Source: an uncultured Azospirillum sp. (GTDB lineage: Bacteria > Pseudomonadota > Alphaproteobacteria > Azospirillales > Azospirillaceae). Taken from it: a DNA stretch of 39,733 nucleotides. A model generated the notes under the pieces. The model was not told the origin of the DNA. It did not search any database and worked only from the letters and a program-made list of their open reading frames with translations. The stretch spans positions 1 through 39,733 of the forward strand of contig NZ_CAMLJP010000053.1 of assembly GCF_946480385.1 (NCBI RefSeq). The letters run 5' to 3'. The first letter of the stretch is position 1. Every line of letters begins with the position of its first letter. Both the position numbers and the translations under genes were made by a program. Shown here one piece after another: positions 8,436 to 16,332 of this stretch.

Positions 8436-8960
8436 ATGCGCAGCCCGTTTCCCCTGATGAACGTTTCCGCCGGCCTTTTGGTTCTGGGCCTGCTGACCGC
8501 CGGGCTGCCGCTGCGCACGGCGGCGGCCGACGAGGTGGTCGGCCGCTTCTCCAACGACTGGACCGGCAACGGGTTGGAGATCCAGGCGATCGAGGATCCC
8601 AAGGTGAAGGGAATCACCTGCCATCTGGTCGATTTCGACCGCAGCCTGATCGACCGGCTGAGCAAGGGCAACTGGTTCGAGGACCCGTCCAACGCCTCCA
8701 TCGCCTGCCGTCAGACCGGGCCGGTGACCGTCGGCGACATCGAGCTGTCGCAGAAGGGGGAGGAGGTCTTCTCCGAACGGAAAAGCCTGATTTTCAAGTC
8801 GATCGCCATTCGCCGCATCTACGACCGGCCGAACGACACGCTGGTTTATGTGGTGTACAGCCGACAGGTGAAGGACGCCTCGGCCAAGACCTCGATCTCC
8901 ACCGTGCCGCTGTTCAGCGCCAACGCGACCTGGACGAAGGGCAAGCCGGCGGCGAAGTGA
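8436..8960 (+). CDS. creA: CreA family periplasmic protein
   Basis: A 174-residue protein with a signal peptide (residues 1-29, ending TAAADE). The body matches CreA: VGRFSNDWTGNGLEI, then DPKVKGITCHLVDFD, with the DPSNASIACRQ segment holding a second cysteine, and a C-terminal Tyr-rich strand LVYVVYSRQV. CreA is a widespread periplasmic protein of unknown function, first named in the E. coli cre locus. There is no creBCD here. GGAG lies 11 bases before the ATG at 8436. It is divergent from the AI-2E transporter gene. Confidence 0.85.
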   Translation: MRSPFPLMNVSAGLLVLGLLTAGLPLRTAAADEVVGRFSNDWTGNGLEIQAIEDPKVKGITCHLVDFDRSLIDRLSKGNWFEDPSNASIACRQTGPVTVGDIELSQKGEEVFSERKSLIFKSIAIRRIYDRPNDTLVYVVYSRQVKDASAKTSISTVPLFSANATWTKGKPAAK

Positions 8961-8988
8961 GGGGGCGGGGGACTCACCCCGTCCCCCC
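8961..8988. terminator. GC-rich hairpin between convergent genes
   Basis: GGGGGCGGGG (8961-8970) can pair with CCCCGTCCCCCC (8977-8988) with one bulge. It sits directly after the creA stop and before the end of the convergent amidohydrolase gene. No T-run follows, so it is a possible rather than a classical terminator for either strand. Confidence 0.4.
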
Positions 8989-8993
8989 ATTCG

Positions 8994-9962
8994 TCAGTCG
9001 ACGATCCGCCCCAGCCGCACCGCCGTCTGGCCGGCTTTCACCCGGCGGGCGGGCATGATGAGGACGCAGTCGTCATAGGGGGTCAGGATCGCGTGCCCGT
9101 CGTCCCAGCCGATGACGGTGCCGGCGCGGCCGATCACCTCCATGCCGACGAAGGGCGCGGTGAAGCGGAACCGCTCGGTGGCGGCGGTGACGGCGTCGGT
9201 GACCTCGACCACCCGCTGCGGGTCGGTGCACGGGCGCAGGCGGGGGCCGTTCAGCGGCGGCGCAATCTTCTCGGGATCGATCATCTCCAGCCCGAGAAGC
9301 AGGCGCAGGCAGCTTTCCAGCGCGACCGTCGCGGTCTCGGTCCGCCAATGCTGGCCGCATTCGACCAGGATGGCGGTGTGCGATCCCTCCGGCTCGGCGA
9401 AGCTGCCGTAGTCGATCAGCCGCTTGCCCCCGGCATGGCCACCGTCCGCCACCACCCAGGCCGGATAGCCGAGGCCGAGCGCAAGGTCGCGCCCGCGCGT
9501 GGTCCGGCCGCACAGGGTCAGCGGAGCGGTGTCCGCCGTCATCGAATGCAGGTCGAGCAGCAGGTCCGCCGACTCGTAGACCGGGCGCAGGACGCGGGCG
9601 CGCCGCAGTTCCACGCTGTCGCGCCGTCCGTCCAGATGCTCCGGCGACCACAGCCGGTTGAAATCCTCGTCCAGATAGCGTGAGGCATAGGGGTTCTGGC
9701 GGTCGAAGGTGGCGTAGGCGGCGGTGTTGGCGAAGACGAAGGTCAGCCGTCCGCGCGTCGGCCGCAGACCCATCCGCAGCAGTGCATCCAGGGCAATGGC
9801 GCCGCACAGCTCGTTGCCGTGGACGAGCGCGTTCAGCACCACATGCGGCCCCGGCTCCATCGCCGAAAGGCTGGTGACGTGGTCTATGCCGGTGTTGCCG
9901 CGCCGGTGGGGCGCGATGTCCGGCGGGGAGAGTTCGACGGGGGCGAAGAGCGGGTCGGTCAA
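8994..9962 (-). CDS. Succinylglutamate desuccinylase/aspartoacylase family protein
   Basis: A zinc-dependent carboxypeptidase-like enzyme of about 322 residues. The HxxE zinc motif is in NALVHGNELCG (about residues 44-54), and the third ligand is the His in LLDLHSM (about residue 121). Relatives cleave N-acyl amino acids such as N-succinylglutamate or N-acetylaspartate; the substrate is not known here. The start is uncertain. I chose the TTG at 9962 because the following PLFAPVELSPPDI looks like the usual N-terminus of this subfamily, while the frame runs open to 10100 with no ATG in a sensible place. It is divergent from the N-formylglutamate amidohydrolase gene, which suggests a shared theme of acyl-amino-acid breakdown. 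Confidence 0.8.
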   Translation of the reverse strand: MTDPLFAPVELSPPDIAPHRRGNTGIDHVTSLSAMEPGPHVVLNALVHGNELCGAIALDALLRMGLRPTRGRLTFVFANTAAYATFDRQNPYASRYLDEDFNRLWSPEHLDGRRDSVELRRARVLRPVYESADLLLDLHSMTADTAPLTLCGRTTRGRDLALGLGYPAWVVADGGHAGGKRLIDYGSFAEPEGSHTAILVECGQHWRTETATVALESCLRLLLGLEMIDPEKIAPPLNGPRLRPCTDPQRVVEVTDAVTAATERFRFTAPFVGMEVIGRAGTVIGWDDGHAILTPYDDCVLIMPARRVKAGQTAVRLGRIVD

Positions 9963-10163
9963 GCGGCAAGCTCGCCAGCGGTGGGCGCTCCAATCAGTAT
10001 GACGAACCAAGCGACTCCGCGCCAGTGCGGGCCGGTTGTGTACCGCGGTTTTTTTGGCTGATGCGCGTGGTGCGATGTTGCGGCGGCATGGCAGGATCAT
10101 GACGAATTGCCGTCGACTGAGGCTTGACGCATGGGTTATAGGAGTCGCCGGATTGATAAGGTC

Positions 10164-10207
10164 GGCGGTTGAACTTGCGGCAATTTAACTGGCGGCAATC
10201 GAACTTG
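10164..10207. repeat. Three imperfect 14-15-bp direct repeats before the amidohydrolase gene
   Basis: Copies lie at 10164-10177, 10178-10192 and 10193-10207. The second (CGGCAATTTAACTGG) and third (CGGCAATCGAACTTG) agree at 11 of 15 positions; the first shares GAACTTG with the third. They end 38 bases before the start codon at 10246. Placement suggests an operator or promoter element, but no known regulator motif was recognised. Confidence 0.5.
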
Positions 10208-10245
10208 CCGATGTCACCGTCGGGGCGTCTGGTCGGGACCGGTCG

Positions 10246-11112
10246 ATGAGCTTCGTGATCGATGACGTTCTTGTCCGAAACGACCCGGTCGGCCGACGCC
10301 TTCCGGTGCTGTTCGATTCGCCGCACAGCGGCAGCGTCTATCCCGCCGATTTCCGGGTGATCTGTCCGCATCCGCTGCTGCGCCAGGGCGAGGACACCCA
10401 TGTGGAGGAGCTGTTCGCCACGGCGCCCGACCATGGCGCCACGCTGCTGTGCGCGCTGTTTCCCCGCACCTGCATCGACGTGAACCGCGCGGTCGACGAC
10501 ATCGACCCGGCGCTGATCGACGGCGACTGGCCGGCACCGCTGCGGCCGACTCCGCGCAGCACGCTGGGCATGGGGTTGATCCGCAGCATGCTGCGGCCGG
10601 GCGTGCCGCTCTATGACGGGAAGCTGCCGGCGTCGGTGGTGGCCGACCGCATCGACCGCTATTACCGGCCCTACCATGCCCAGATGCGGCTTGCGCTGGA
10701 TGGCTTGGCGGAGCGGTTCGGCGCGGTGTGGCACGTCAACTGCCACTCCATGCCGTCGTCGCTGCGGCCCGACGGGCGCGACCCGCTGGCGGTGGATTTC
10801 GTCATCGGCGACCGCGACGGCACCACCAGCGAGCCCGGATTCGTCCGGCTGGTGGCGGAGACCTTGCGCGGCTTCGGCCATCGCGTGGCGATCAACGACC
10901 CGTACAAGGGGGTGGAGCTGCTGGCGCGCTATGGCGATCCGGCGCGCGGCCGTCATTCGATCCAGCTCGAGATCAACCGCCGCCTCTACATGAACGAGGA
11001 GACGCTGGAACGCCACGACGGCTTCGCCCGGCTGAAGGGCGAGATCGACACGCTGATCGGCCGCATCGCCGATTATGCGGGCCAGCGGGTCCTGCAACGC
11101 GCGGCTGAGTAG
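10246..11112 (+). CDS. N-formylglutamate amidohydrolase family protein
   Basis: A 288-residue cytoplasmic hydrolase. Motifs are LPVLFDSPHSGSVYP (residues 19-33), a later GEDTHVEELF segment, and VWHVNCHSMPS (about 163-173) with the metal-binding His. A C-terminal HSIQLEINRRLYMNE segment completes the usual signature of PF05013. These enzymes release formate and glutamate from N-formyl-L-glutamate in the formimino branch of histidine breakdown (HutG-type), but stand-alone members may act on other N-acyl amino acids. There are no hut genes in view, so the hut role is uncertain. It is divergent from the aspartoacylase-like gene. Confidence 0.88.
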   Translation: MSFVIDDVLVRNDPVGRRLPVLFDSPHSGSVYPADFRVICPHPLLRQGEDTHVEELFATAPDHGATLLCALFPRTCIDVNRAVDDIDPALIDGDWPAPLRPTPRSTLGMGLIRSMLRPGVPLYDGKLPASVVADRIDRYYRPYHAQMRLALDGLAERFGAVWHVNCHSMPSSLRPDGRDPLAVDFVIGDRDGTTSEPGFVRLVAETLRGFGHRVAINDPYKGVELLARYGDPARGRHSIQLEINRRLYMNEETLERHDGFARLKGEIDTLIGRIADYAGQRVLQRAAE

Positions 11113-11179
11113 GCGGCCCGCCGCAACGGTTTGTGGCGGCGGGGCCGCGAGAACCGCGACTCGGGGTGGCCGTTGCTGT

Positions 11180-11500
11180 TCAGGCCTGATGTATCTGCTC
11201 GCGCGCGACGTCCAGGAAATGCGCCATCTGCTTTTCCACCCGGTGATCGGAGATGTCGACTCCGCGGGCATGCAGGTCGGTGCACAGCTTGTCCCGGATG
11301 TCATGCGGGCCGGGCGTGGCGATATCGGTGTCCACGATCTGGCGGGCATAGGCCTCGGCCTCCGCCCCGGACAGGCCCATCAGGTCGGCGGCCCATTCGC
11401 CGGCCAGCCGGTCGCGCCGGGCGCGGATGCGGAAGAGCAGGTCCTCGTCGTGTTGAAACTTGTTCTCGAAGGCCTTTTCGCGGTCGTCGAAGGTCGTCAT
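11180..11500 (-). CDS. ATPase inhibitor zeta subunit (DUF1476 family)
   Basis: A 106-residue protein that is strongly charged and helical. The N-terminus TTFDDREKAFENKFQHDEDL matches the zeta subunit of Paracoccus and other alphaproteobacteria. In that family the N-terminal segment enters the F1-ATPase catalytic interface and blocks wasteful ATP hydrolysis, while the rest forms a four-helix bundle. The length is normal. AGGAG is present about 10 bases before the ATG at 11500. It is monocistronic and convergent with the amidohydrolase gene. The family is nearly restricted to alphaproteobacteria and so supports the taxonomic placement. Confidence 0.92.
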   Translation of the reverse strand: MTTFDDREKAFENKFQHDEDLLFRIRARRDRLAGEWAADLMGLSGAEAEAYARQIVDTDIATPGPHDIRDKLCTDLHARGVDISDHRVEKQMAHFLDVAREQIHQA

Positions 11501-11660
11501 GGGGACCCAGGCTCCTTATTGGTTTCGCTCCCGTTTCCGATGATTATATAGCCCGGAAGCGGTTGTCGTCACTGCCCCGCCGCATCGCAGCCGCGGATAT
11601 TCTGCAGAGTTTCCTCGGGCGGCGGGATACCCTTGGGCACCACAAAAGACAAGGCATGGC

Positions 11661-12434
11661 ATGTGCAGCGTGATCCTCCTGCGGCGACCCGACGCAACCT
11701 GGCCGCTGGTCGTCGCCGGAAACCGTGACGAGATGACCGGGCGTCCCTGGCTCCCGCCCGCCCGCCACTGGCCCGACCGGCCGAATGTTGTGGCCGGACT
11801 GGATGAGCTGGCCGGCGGTTCCTGGATGGGTCTGAACGACGAAGGCGTGGTGGCGGTCATCCTCAACCGCTTTGGTACGCTGGGGCCGGAGGCCGGCAAG
11901 CGGTCGCGCGGCGAACTGGTGCTGGACGCGCTGGACCATGCCGACGCCGCCGATGCCGCGCGCAGCTTCGCCGACCTCGACATCCGTGCCTACCGCCCCT
12001 TCAATCTGGTGATCGCCGACAACCGTGACGCCTATCTGGTGGTCCACCGCGGCGCCAACCCGCGCCACCGGCCGGAGGTGTCGTCGATCCCCGCCGGCGT
12101 CCACATGCTGACCGCCTTCGAACTGGACGACCCGCAGGATCCGCGCACCGCCTTCTATCGCCCGCTGTTCGAGCATGCGGTGCCGCCGACCGCCGACGCG
12201 CCCGACGCGGGGTCCTTCGCCTGGGGCGGCTGGCCGGAGCTGATGGGCAGCCGCATCTGGGAAGGCACGCCGGACGAGCGCGGCGCCATGGACTTCCTGC
12301 TGCCGAACGGCTTCGGCACCTCGTCCAGTTCGCTGTTGGCGGTGCCGCGGGTGGAACGGCCCGACCTGAACCCGATCTGGCACTTCGCCCCCGGCCGGCC
12401 GCATGCCGTGCCCTATGCGCCAGTGGAGCTGTGA
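11661..12434 (+). CDS. NRDE (TANGO2) family protein
   Basis: A 257-residue protein starting MCSVILL, with the invariant Cys2 of this family, and the name-giving NRDE at residues 21-24 within VVAGNRDEM. The GGSWMGLNDEGVVAVILNR segment (about 53-71) is also conserved. TANGO2/NRDE proteins have an Ntn-hydrolase-like fold. Eukaryotic members have been tied to haem handling and lipid metabolism; the bacterial role is unsettled. No signal peptide. A GC-rich hairpin after the stop may end transcription before purC. Confidence 0.88.
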   Translation: MCSVILLRRPDATWPLVVAGNRDEMTGRPWLPPARHWPDRPNVVAGLDELAGGSWMGLNDEGVVAVILNRFGTLGPEAGKRSRGELVLDALDHADAADAARSFADLDIRAYRPFNLVIADNRDAYLVVHRGANPRHRPEVSSIPAGVHMLTAFELDDPQDPRTAFYRPLFEHAVPPTADAPDAGSFAWGGWPELMGSRIWEGTPDERGAMDFLLPNGFGTSSSSLLAVPRVERPDLNPIWHFAPGRPHAVPYAPVEL

Positions 12435-12470
12435 GGGGCGGGGGACCGCACAATCCTGCCCTCCCGCCCC
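12435..12470 (+). terminator. Hairpin after the NRDE gene
   Basis: GGGGCGGG (12435-12442) pairs with CCCGCCCC (12463-12470). A weak T-containing tail (CGTCGTTGTGTT) follows. It starts at the stop codon of the upstream gene and precedes the purC promoter region. Confidence 0.4.
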
Positions 12471-12475
12471 CGTCG

Positions 12476-12504
12476 TTGTGTTCGTGCACCCGGCTTGCTA
12501 TATC
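12476..12504 (+). promoter_or_regulatory. Possible sigma-70 promoter for purC
   Basis: TTGTGT (12476-12481) and TATATC (12499-12504) are 17 bases apart and lie about 67 bases before the purC start. The match to consensus is only partial (3/6 and 4/6). No PurR-like operator was recognised. Confidence 0.3.
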
Positions 12505-12570
12505 ACTCTGGCACATTCCTGGGCCGGCAAGCTCGCTTGACCGGTCCTTACGTATTTGGACGATCACGCG

Positions 12571-13335
12571 ATGACACGACGCCGGCGCATCTACGAAGGC
12601 AAGGCCAAGGTACTCTTCGAAGGGCCGGAGCCGGGCACCCTGGTGCAGTACTTCAAGGACGACGCCACCGCCTTCAACAACCAGAAGAAGGGCGTCATCA
12701 CCGGCAAGGGGGTGCTGAACAACCGCATCTCCGAATATCTGATGAGCCGGCTGTCCGAGATCGGCGTGCCCACGCACTTCATGCGCCGCCTGAACATGCG
12801 CGAGCAGCTGGTGCGCGAGGTGGAGATCATCCCGATCGAGGTTGTGGTGCGCAACGTCGCCGCCGGCAGCCTGTCGCGCCGCTTCGGCATTCCCGAAGGC
12901 ACGCCGCTGCCGCGTTCCATCATCGAATACTATTACAAGTCGGACGAGTTGGGCGACCCTATGGTCTCGGAAGAGCACATCACCGCCTTCGGTTGGGCCG
13001 GGCCGCAGGACCTCGACGACATGGTCGCGCTGTCCTTGCGCGTGAACGACTATCTGTCCGGCCTCTTCCTCGGCATCGGGCTCAAGCTGGTGGACTTCAA
13101 GCTGGAGTTCGGCCGGCTGTGGGAGAACGAGGAGATGCGGATCGTCCTGGCGGACGAGATCAGCCCCGACAACTGCCGGCTGTGGGACGTCAAGACCAAC
13201 GAGAAGCTGGACAAGGACCGGTTCCGCCAGGATCTGGGCCGCGTCGAGGAAGCCTATCAGGAGGTCGCGCGCCGCCTCGGCATCCTGCCGGAAGGCGGGC
13301 CGAGCGACGTCAAGGGTCCCAAGACCATCCAGTGA
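12571..13335 (+). CDS. purC: Phosphoribosylaminoimidazole-succinocarboxamide synthase
   Basis: A 254-residue enzyme that joins CAIR and aspartate with ATP to make SAICAR, the eighth step of purine synthesis. Motifs are [12 protein letters not shown] at the N-terminus, [12 protein letters not shown] (about 47-58), [18 protein letters not shown] (about 90-107) and [13 protein letters not shown] (about 195-207), all typical of PurC. The ATG at 12571 is chosen; an in-frame TTG at 12556 adds five residues not seen in the family. purS follows after 54 bases, as in many alphaproteobacteria, but the usual purQ and purL are not in this window. Confidence 0.96.
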   Translation: MTRRRRIYEGKAKVLFEGPEPGTLVQYFKDDATAFNNQKKGVITGKGVLNNRISEYLMSRLSEIGVPTHFMRRLNMREQLVREVEIIPIEVVVRNVAAGSLSRRFGIPEGTPLPRSIIEYYYKSDELGDPMVSEEHITAFGWAGPQDLDDMVALSLRVNDYLSGLFLGIGLKLVDFKLEFGRLWENEEMRIVLADEISPDNCRLWDVKTNEKLDKDRFRQDLGRVEEAYQEVARRLGILPEGGPSDVKGPKTIQ

Positions 13336-13389
13336 TTCGTGTTCTGTAACCACCCCTCCACCCAACACCCCAAAGCGAGCGGACATCCG

Positions 13390-13632
13390 ATGAAGGCCAA
13401 GGTTCACGTCACCCTCAAGCGCGGCGTTCTCGACCCCCAGGGCAAGGCCATCGCGCACGCGCTGCACACGCTGGGCTTCGACGGCGTCGAGGACGTCCGC
13501 GCCGGCAAGGTGATCGAGCTGCAGCTCAAGAGCACCGACGAGGCGACCGCCCGCAAGGAAGTCGAGGCGATGTGCAGCAAGCTGCTCGCCAACACCGTGA
13601 TCGAGGACTACGCCATCGAGCTGGTGGCCTGA
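13390..13632 (+). CDS. purS: Phosphoribosylformylglycinamidine synthase, PurS subunit
   Basis: An 80-residue subunit of the three-part FGAR amidotransferase (PurS-PurQ-PurL), which makes FGAM in purine synthesis. It matches PurS in length and pattern: KAKVHVTLKRGVLDPQGKAI at the start, then the GFDGVEDVRAGKVIELQL strand-turn segment, ending in NTVIEDYAIEL. PurS bridges the glutaminase PurQ and the synthetase PurL and helps pass ammonia. It sits 54 bases after purC. The next gene is a DNA glycosylase, so purQ is not in its common place directly after purS. Confidence 0.95.
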   Translation: MKAKVHVTLKRGVLDPQGKAIAHALHTLGFDGVEDVRAGKVIELQLKSTDEATARKEVEAMCSKLLANTVIEDYAIELVA

Positions 13633-13679
13633 TCCACCGGCAGTCTTGATCAAGCGTTTTCTGGAGTGGAGCGCGGCCG

Positions 13680-14312
13680 ATGAGCGTTGAACATCTGGCC
13701 GCGCTCGACCCTATTTTCGCCGAATGCCTGCGCGTCGGCGGCCCGGTGATCCGCGATTTCACCCGGCCGACCGGCTTCGTCGGCCTGCTGCGCATGGTGA
13801 TGGAGCAGCAGCTCTCGACCAAGGTGGCGCTGGCCTTGTGGGCCAAGCTGCAGGACCGGCTGGGCGGCGCCGTCACTCCCGAGGCGATTCTGGCGCTGGA
13901 CGACGAAAGCTTGCGCGCCTGCGGCTTCTCCCGCCAAAAGATCGGCTATGCCCGCGGCCTTGCGGAGGCGGTGGCGAGCGGCCGTCTCGATTTCGACATC
14001 ATCCATGACCTGCCCGACGAGGAAGCGATTGCCCAGCTCGTCGCGCTGAAGGGCATCGGCCGCTGGAGTGCGGAGGTCTATCTGATGACCACGCTCGACC
14101 GGCCGGACATCTGGCCCATCGGCGATCTGGCGATCCAGTTGGGCGTGCAGCGGTTGAAGGGCTGGGCCGACAAGCCGACGGCGAAGCAGCTGATCGAGGT
14201 GGCCGAGCCCTGGCGGCCCTATCGCTCGCTGGCGGCGCGTCTGGTCTGGCACCATTACGTGGCGTTGCAGGAGCAGGCGAGGGCGGCGAGAGGCCTGCCG
14301 CCGTCGAGGTGA
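13680..14312 (+). CDS. DNA-3-methyladenine glycosylase II, AlkA-like (HhH-GPD)
   Basis: A 210-residue base-excision repair enzyme. The EQQLSTKVALALW segment (residues 42-54) is the family's conserved helix. The helix-hairpin-helix is LVALKGIGRWSAEVYLM (about 120-136), and the catalytic Asp is D149 in WPIGDLAIQ. It lacks the extra N-terminal domain of E. coli AlkA, as do many alphaproteobacterial forms. It removes alkylated purines such as 3-methyladenine. No ada or alkB gene is nearby. It follows purS by 47 bases, with a start near GGAG, and is convergent with the lipid kinase gene. Confidence 0.92.
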   Translation: MSVEHLAALDPIFAECLRVGGPVIRDFTRPTGFVGLLRMVMEQQLSTKVALALWAKLQDRLGGAVTPEAILALDDESLRACGFSRQKIGYARGLAEAVASGRLDFDIIHDLPDEEAIAQLVALKGIGRWSAEVYLMTTLDRPDIWPIGDLAIQLGVQRLKGWADKPTAKQLIEVAEPWRPYRSLAARLVWHHYVALQEQARAARGLPPSR

Positions 14313-14321
14313 TCCTCCGCC

Positions 14322-15272
14322 TCACCCCACCAGCACCGGCAACCGCCAGCCCGCCAGCGTGATCTCCACCGGCAGCCGCGCCAGCACGTCGCCATCGCCC
14401 TGCACCGCGTCGGCGAACAGTCCATCGCCACTCGGCCCGTCGATCCGCACCCGCTTCGCCGTCACCACGCGATAGTCCGGAAAGCGCGCCAGCCGTCCGG
14501 CGGTGACGCCCCAGACATAGCGCAGCGCATTCAGCCGCCCGCCGCGCGGGAACAGGCAGACATGCAGCTCCGGCTCGGCCAGTCGCGCATCGGGGGCGCA
14601 GATGAAACGGCCTCCGTAGAAATGCCCCTTGGCGACGATCACCGACGCCACCTCCTGCGGCTCGCCGTCATCCAGCGTGACGCGATAGCGATGGTCCGGC
14701 CGTGTCGCCAACTGCACCAGCGTTTCCGCCACATAGGCGCCTTTGCCGATCAGCCGCTTCACCCGCGGGTTGACCCGCTCCACCACCCGAGCGTCCAGCC
14801 CGACCCCGGCCATCAGCGAAAACACCCGCCCGTTCGCCAGCGCCGGCCAGATCATCGTCCGCCGCCCGCCGGCGATCGCCGCGGCGATGCGCTCCGGCTC
14901 CATCGTCAGGCCCAATTCGGCGGCCAGCACGTTGGCGGTGCCCATCGGCACGATACCGAGCGGGAGCGGCTGGCCCGCTTCGGCATGGACCGCCAGCCCG
15001 TTGATGACCTCGTTGATGGTGCCGTCGCCGCCGGCCGCCACCACCGCATCGACGTCGGCGGAATCGGCCTCGCGGGCGAAGGCCTCGGCATCGCCGCGCT
15101 TGCCCGTCGGTCTGACGGCGACGCTCAGCCCGCGCGCCTCCAGCATGGCGACAACCGCGCGCAGCCGCCGCGTCCGCCGCCCGCCGGCCGTCGGGTTGTG
15201 GATCACCAGAAGCCGCCGCACATCGGCCGCCGCATCCCCGCCGCCGGCACCGATCGCCGGACCCTCGTTCAT
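14322..15272 (-). CDS. Diacylglycerol kinase family (YegS-like) lipid kinase
   Basis: A protein of about 316 residues with the DAGK catalytic domain at its N-terminus. It shows LLVIHNPTAGG (about 21-31) and the nucleotide-binding AAGGDGTINEVINGL (about 78-92), then the TANVLAAELGL segment. The C-terminal half is the beta-sandwich typical of YegS/DgkB. It probably phosphorylates a lipid such as diacylglycerol or phosphatidylglycerol at the inner membrane face. The start is uncertain: an ATG at 15272, a GTG at 15290 with GGGAG upstream, and a TTG at 15335 are all in frame. It is divergent from the LpxH-like gene, and the theme of lipid handling continues to its right. Confidence 0.88.
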   Translation of the reverse strand: MNEGPAIGAGGGDAAADVRRLLVIHNPTAGGRRTRRLRAVVAMLEARGLSVAVRPTGKRGDAEAFAREADSADVDAVVAAGGDGTINEVINGLAVHAEAGQPLPLGIVPMGTANVLAAELGLTMEPERIAAAIAGGRRTMIWPALANGRVFSLMAGVGLDARVVERVNPRVKRLIGKGAYVAETLVQLATRPDHRYRVTLDDGEPQEVASVIVAKGHFYGGRFICAPDARLAEPELHVCLFPRGGRLNALRYVWGVTAGRLARFPDYRVVTAKRVRIDGPSGDGLFADAVQGDGDVLARLPVEITLAGWRLPVLVG

Positions 15273-15434
15273 CAGCACCGTGTCGCGCACCGATTCGCTC
15301 TCCCTGACCGGCGCGTGAGGCGCCTTCTGTTGCAAAACCGTGAAGGGATCACGGCGGTTATATTGCAGTAAAAATGCGATAGTATGACGATAGAAGAAAT
15401 ATAGGTGGCGAATAGGTGCGGATGTTCCAAATGG

Positions 15435-15463
15435 TTGTCAAGATGTGTCCGTTTCCTTTATAC
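15435..15463 (+). promoter_or_regulatory. Possible sigma-70 promoter of the LpxH-like/glycosyltransferase operon
   Basis: TTGTCA (15435-15440) is followed after 16-17 bases by TTTATA/TTATAC (15457-15463). The surrounding 130 bases (15358-15489) are clearly more AT-rich than the rest of the window. Transcription would begin near 15470. Confidence 0.4.
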
Positions 15464-15510
15464 GGCAGTTGTCTTGATGGCCACCGGCCATGGCGACGAC
15501 GGAGCGGAAG

Positions 15511-16332
15511 ATGGACGCCGTCCCAGCGGTCAAGCGCTACCGCAGCATTTGGATATCCGACGTTCATCTGGGAACGCGCGGCTGTCAGGCGGAGCTGCTT
15601 CTCGATTTCCTGAAACACACCGAATCGGATCACCTGTTCCTGGTCGGCGACATCGTCGACGGCTGGCGGCTGAAGAAAAGCTGGTATTGGCCGCAGGCCC
15701 ACAATGACGTAGTGCAGAAGATCATGCGCCGCGCCCGCAAGGGTGTGGAGGTCTATTACATCCCCGGCAACCATGACGAGGCGGCGCGCGATTATGTCGG
15801 GCTGCAGTTCGGCGGGGTGCATGTGGTGGACGAATGGGTCCACACCACCGCCGACGGCCGGCGCCTGCTGATCACCCACGGCGATAAGTTCGACGCCGTG
15901 GTGCGCTACGCCAAGTGGCTGGCCCTGCTGGGCGACCACGCCTACGTCACGCTGCTGCACGTCAACACCCTGTTCAACTGGGTCCGGCGCAAGCTGGGCT
16001 TCAGCTACTGGTCACTGTCGGCCTATCTGAAGCACAAGGCCAAGACCGCGGTCGAGTTCATCGGCAAATACGAAGAAGCCCTGGGCGAGGAAGCCCGCCG
16101 CCGCAAGGTCGACGGTGTCGTCTGCGGCCACATCCACACCGCCGAGATGCGCGATATCGAAGGAATCCTCTATTGCAACGACGGCGATTGGGTCGAGTCC
16201 TGTACCGCCTTGGTCGAGCACGACAGCGGCGTGCTGGAGATCATCCACTGGACGGAGGTCATGGCGCAGCGGTTGCCGGCCCCTGGTCCCAATGCGGGCA
16301 AGGTGACGGCGAAGGAACGGGAAGCGGCGTGA
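15511..16332 (+). CDS. UDP-2,3-diacylglucosamine diphosphatase-like metallophosphoesterase
   Basis: A calcineurin-like phosphoesterase of 273 residues. All metal-site motifs are visible: SDVHLG, GDIVDGW, GNHDE, THGDKFD and GHIHTAE. The spacing and the WYWPQAHNDV segment place it with the LpxH-like family, whose classical member cleaves UDP-2,3-diacylglucosamine to lipid X in lipid A synthesis. Many alphaproteobacteria use LpxI for that step, and proteins like this, with an insertion (YWSLSAYLKHKAKTAVEF), may act on another lipid. The ATG at 15511 has GGAG six bases upstream; an ATG at 15490 would add seven residues but has no good site. Its stop overlaps the start of the glycosyltransferase gene. 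Confidence 0.82.
   Translation: MDAVPAVKRYRSIWISDVHLGTRGCQAELLLDFLKHTESDHLFLVGDIVDGWRLKKSWYWPQAHNDVVQKIMRRARKGVEVYYIPGNHDEAARDYVGLQFGGVHVVDEWVHTTADGRRLLITHGDKFDAVVRYAKWLALLGDHAYVTLLHVNTLFNWVRRKLGFSYWSLSAYLKHKAKTAVEFIGKYEEALGEEARRRKVDGVVCGHIHTAEMRDIEGILYCNDGDWVESCTALVEHDSGVLEIIHWTEVMAQRLPAPGPNAGKVTAKEREAA

Noticed and set aside
12001..13653. A 550-codon minus-strand frame across purC and purS
   Set aside because: Antisense to strongly conserved purine genes; low-complexity translation.
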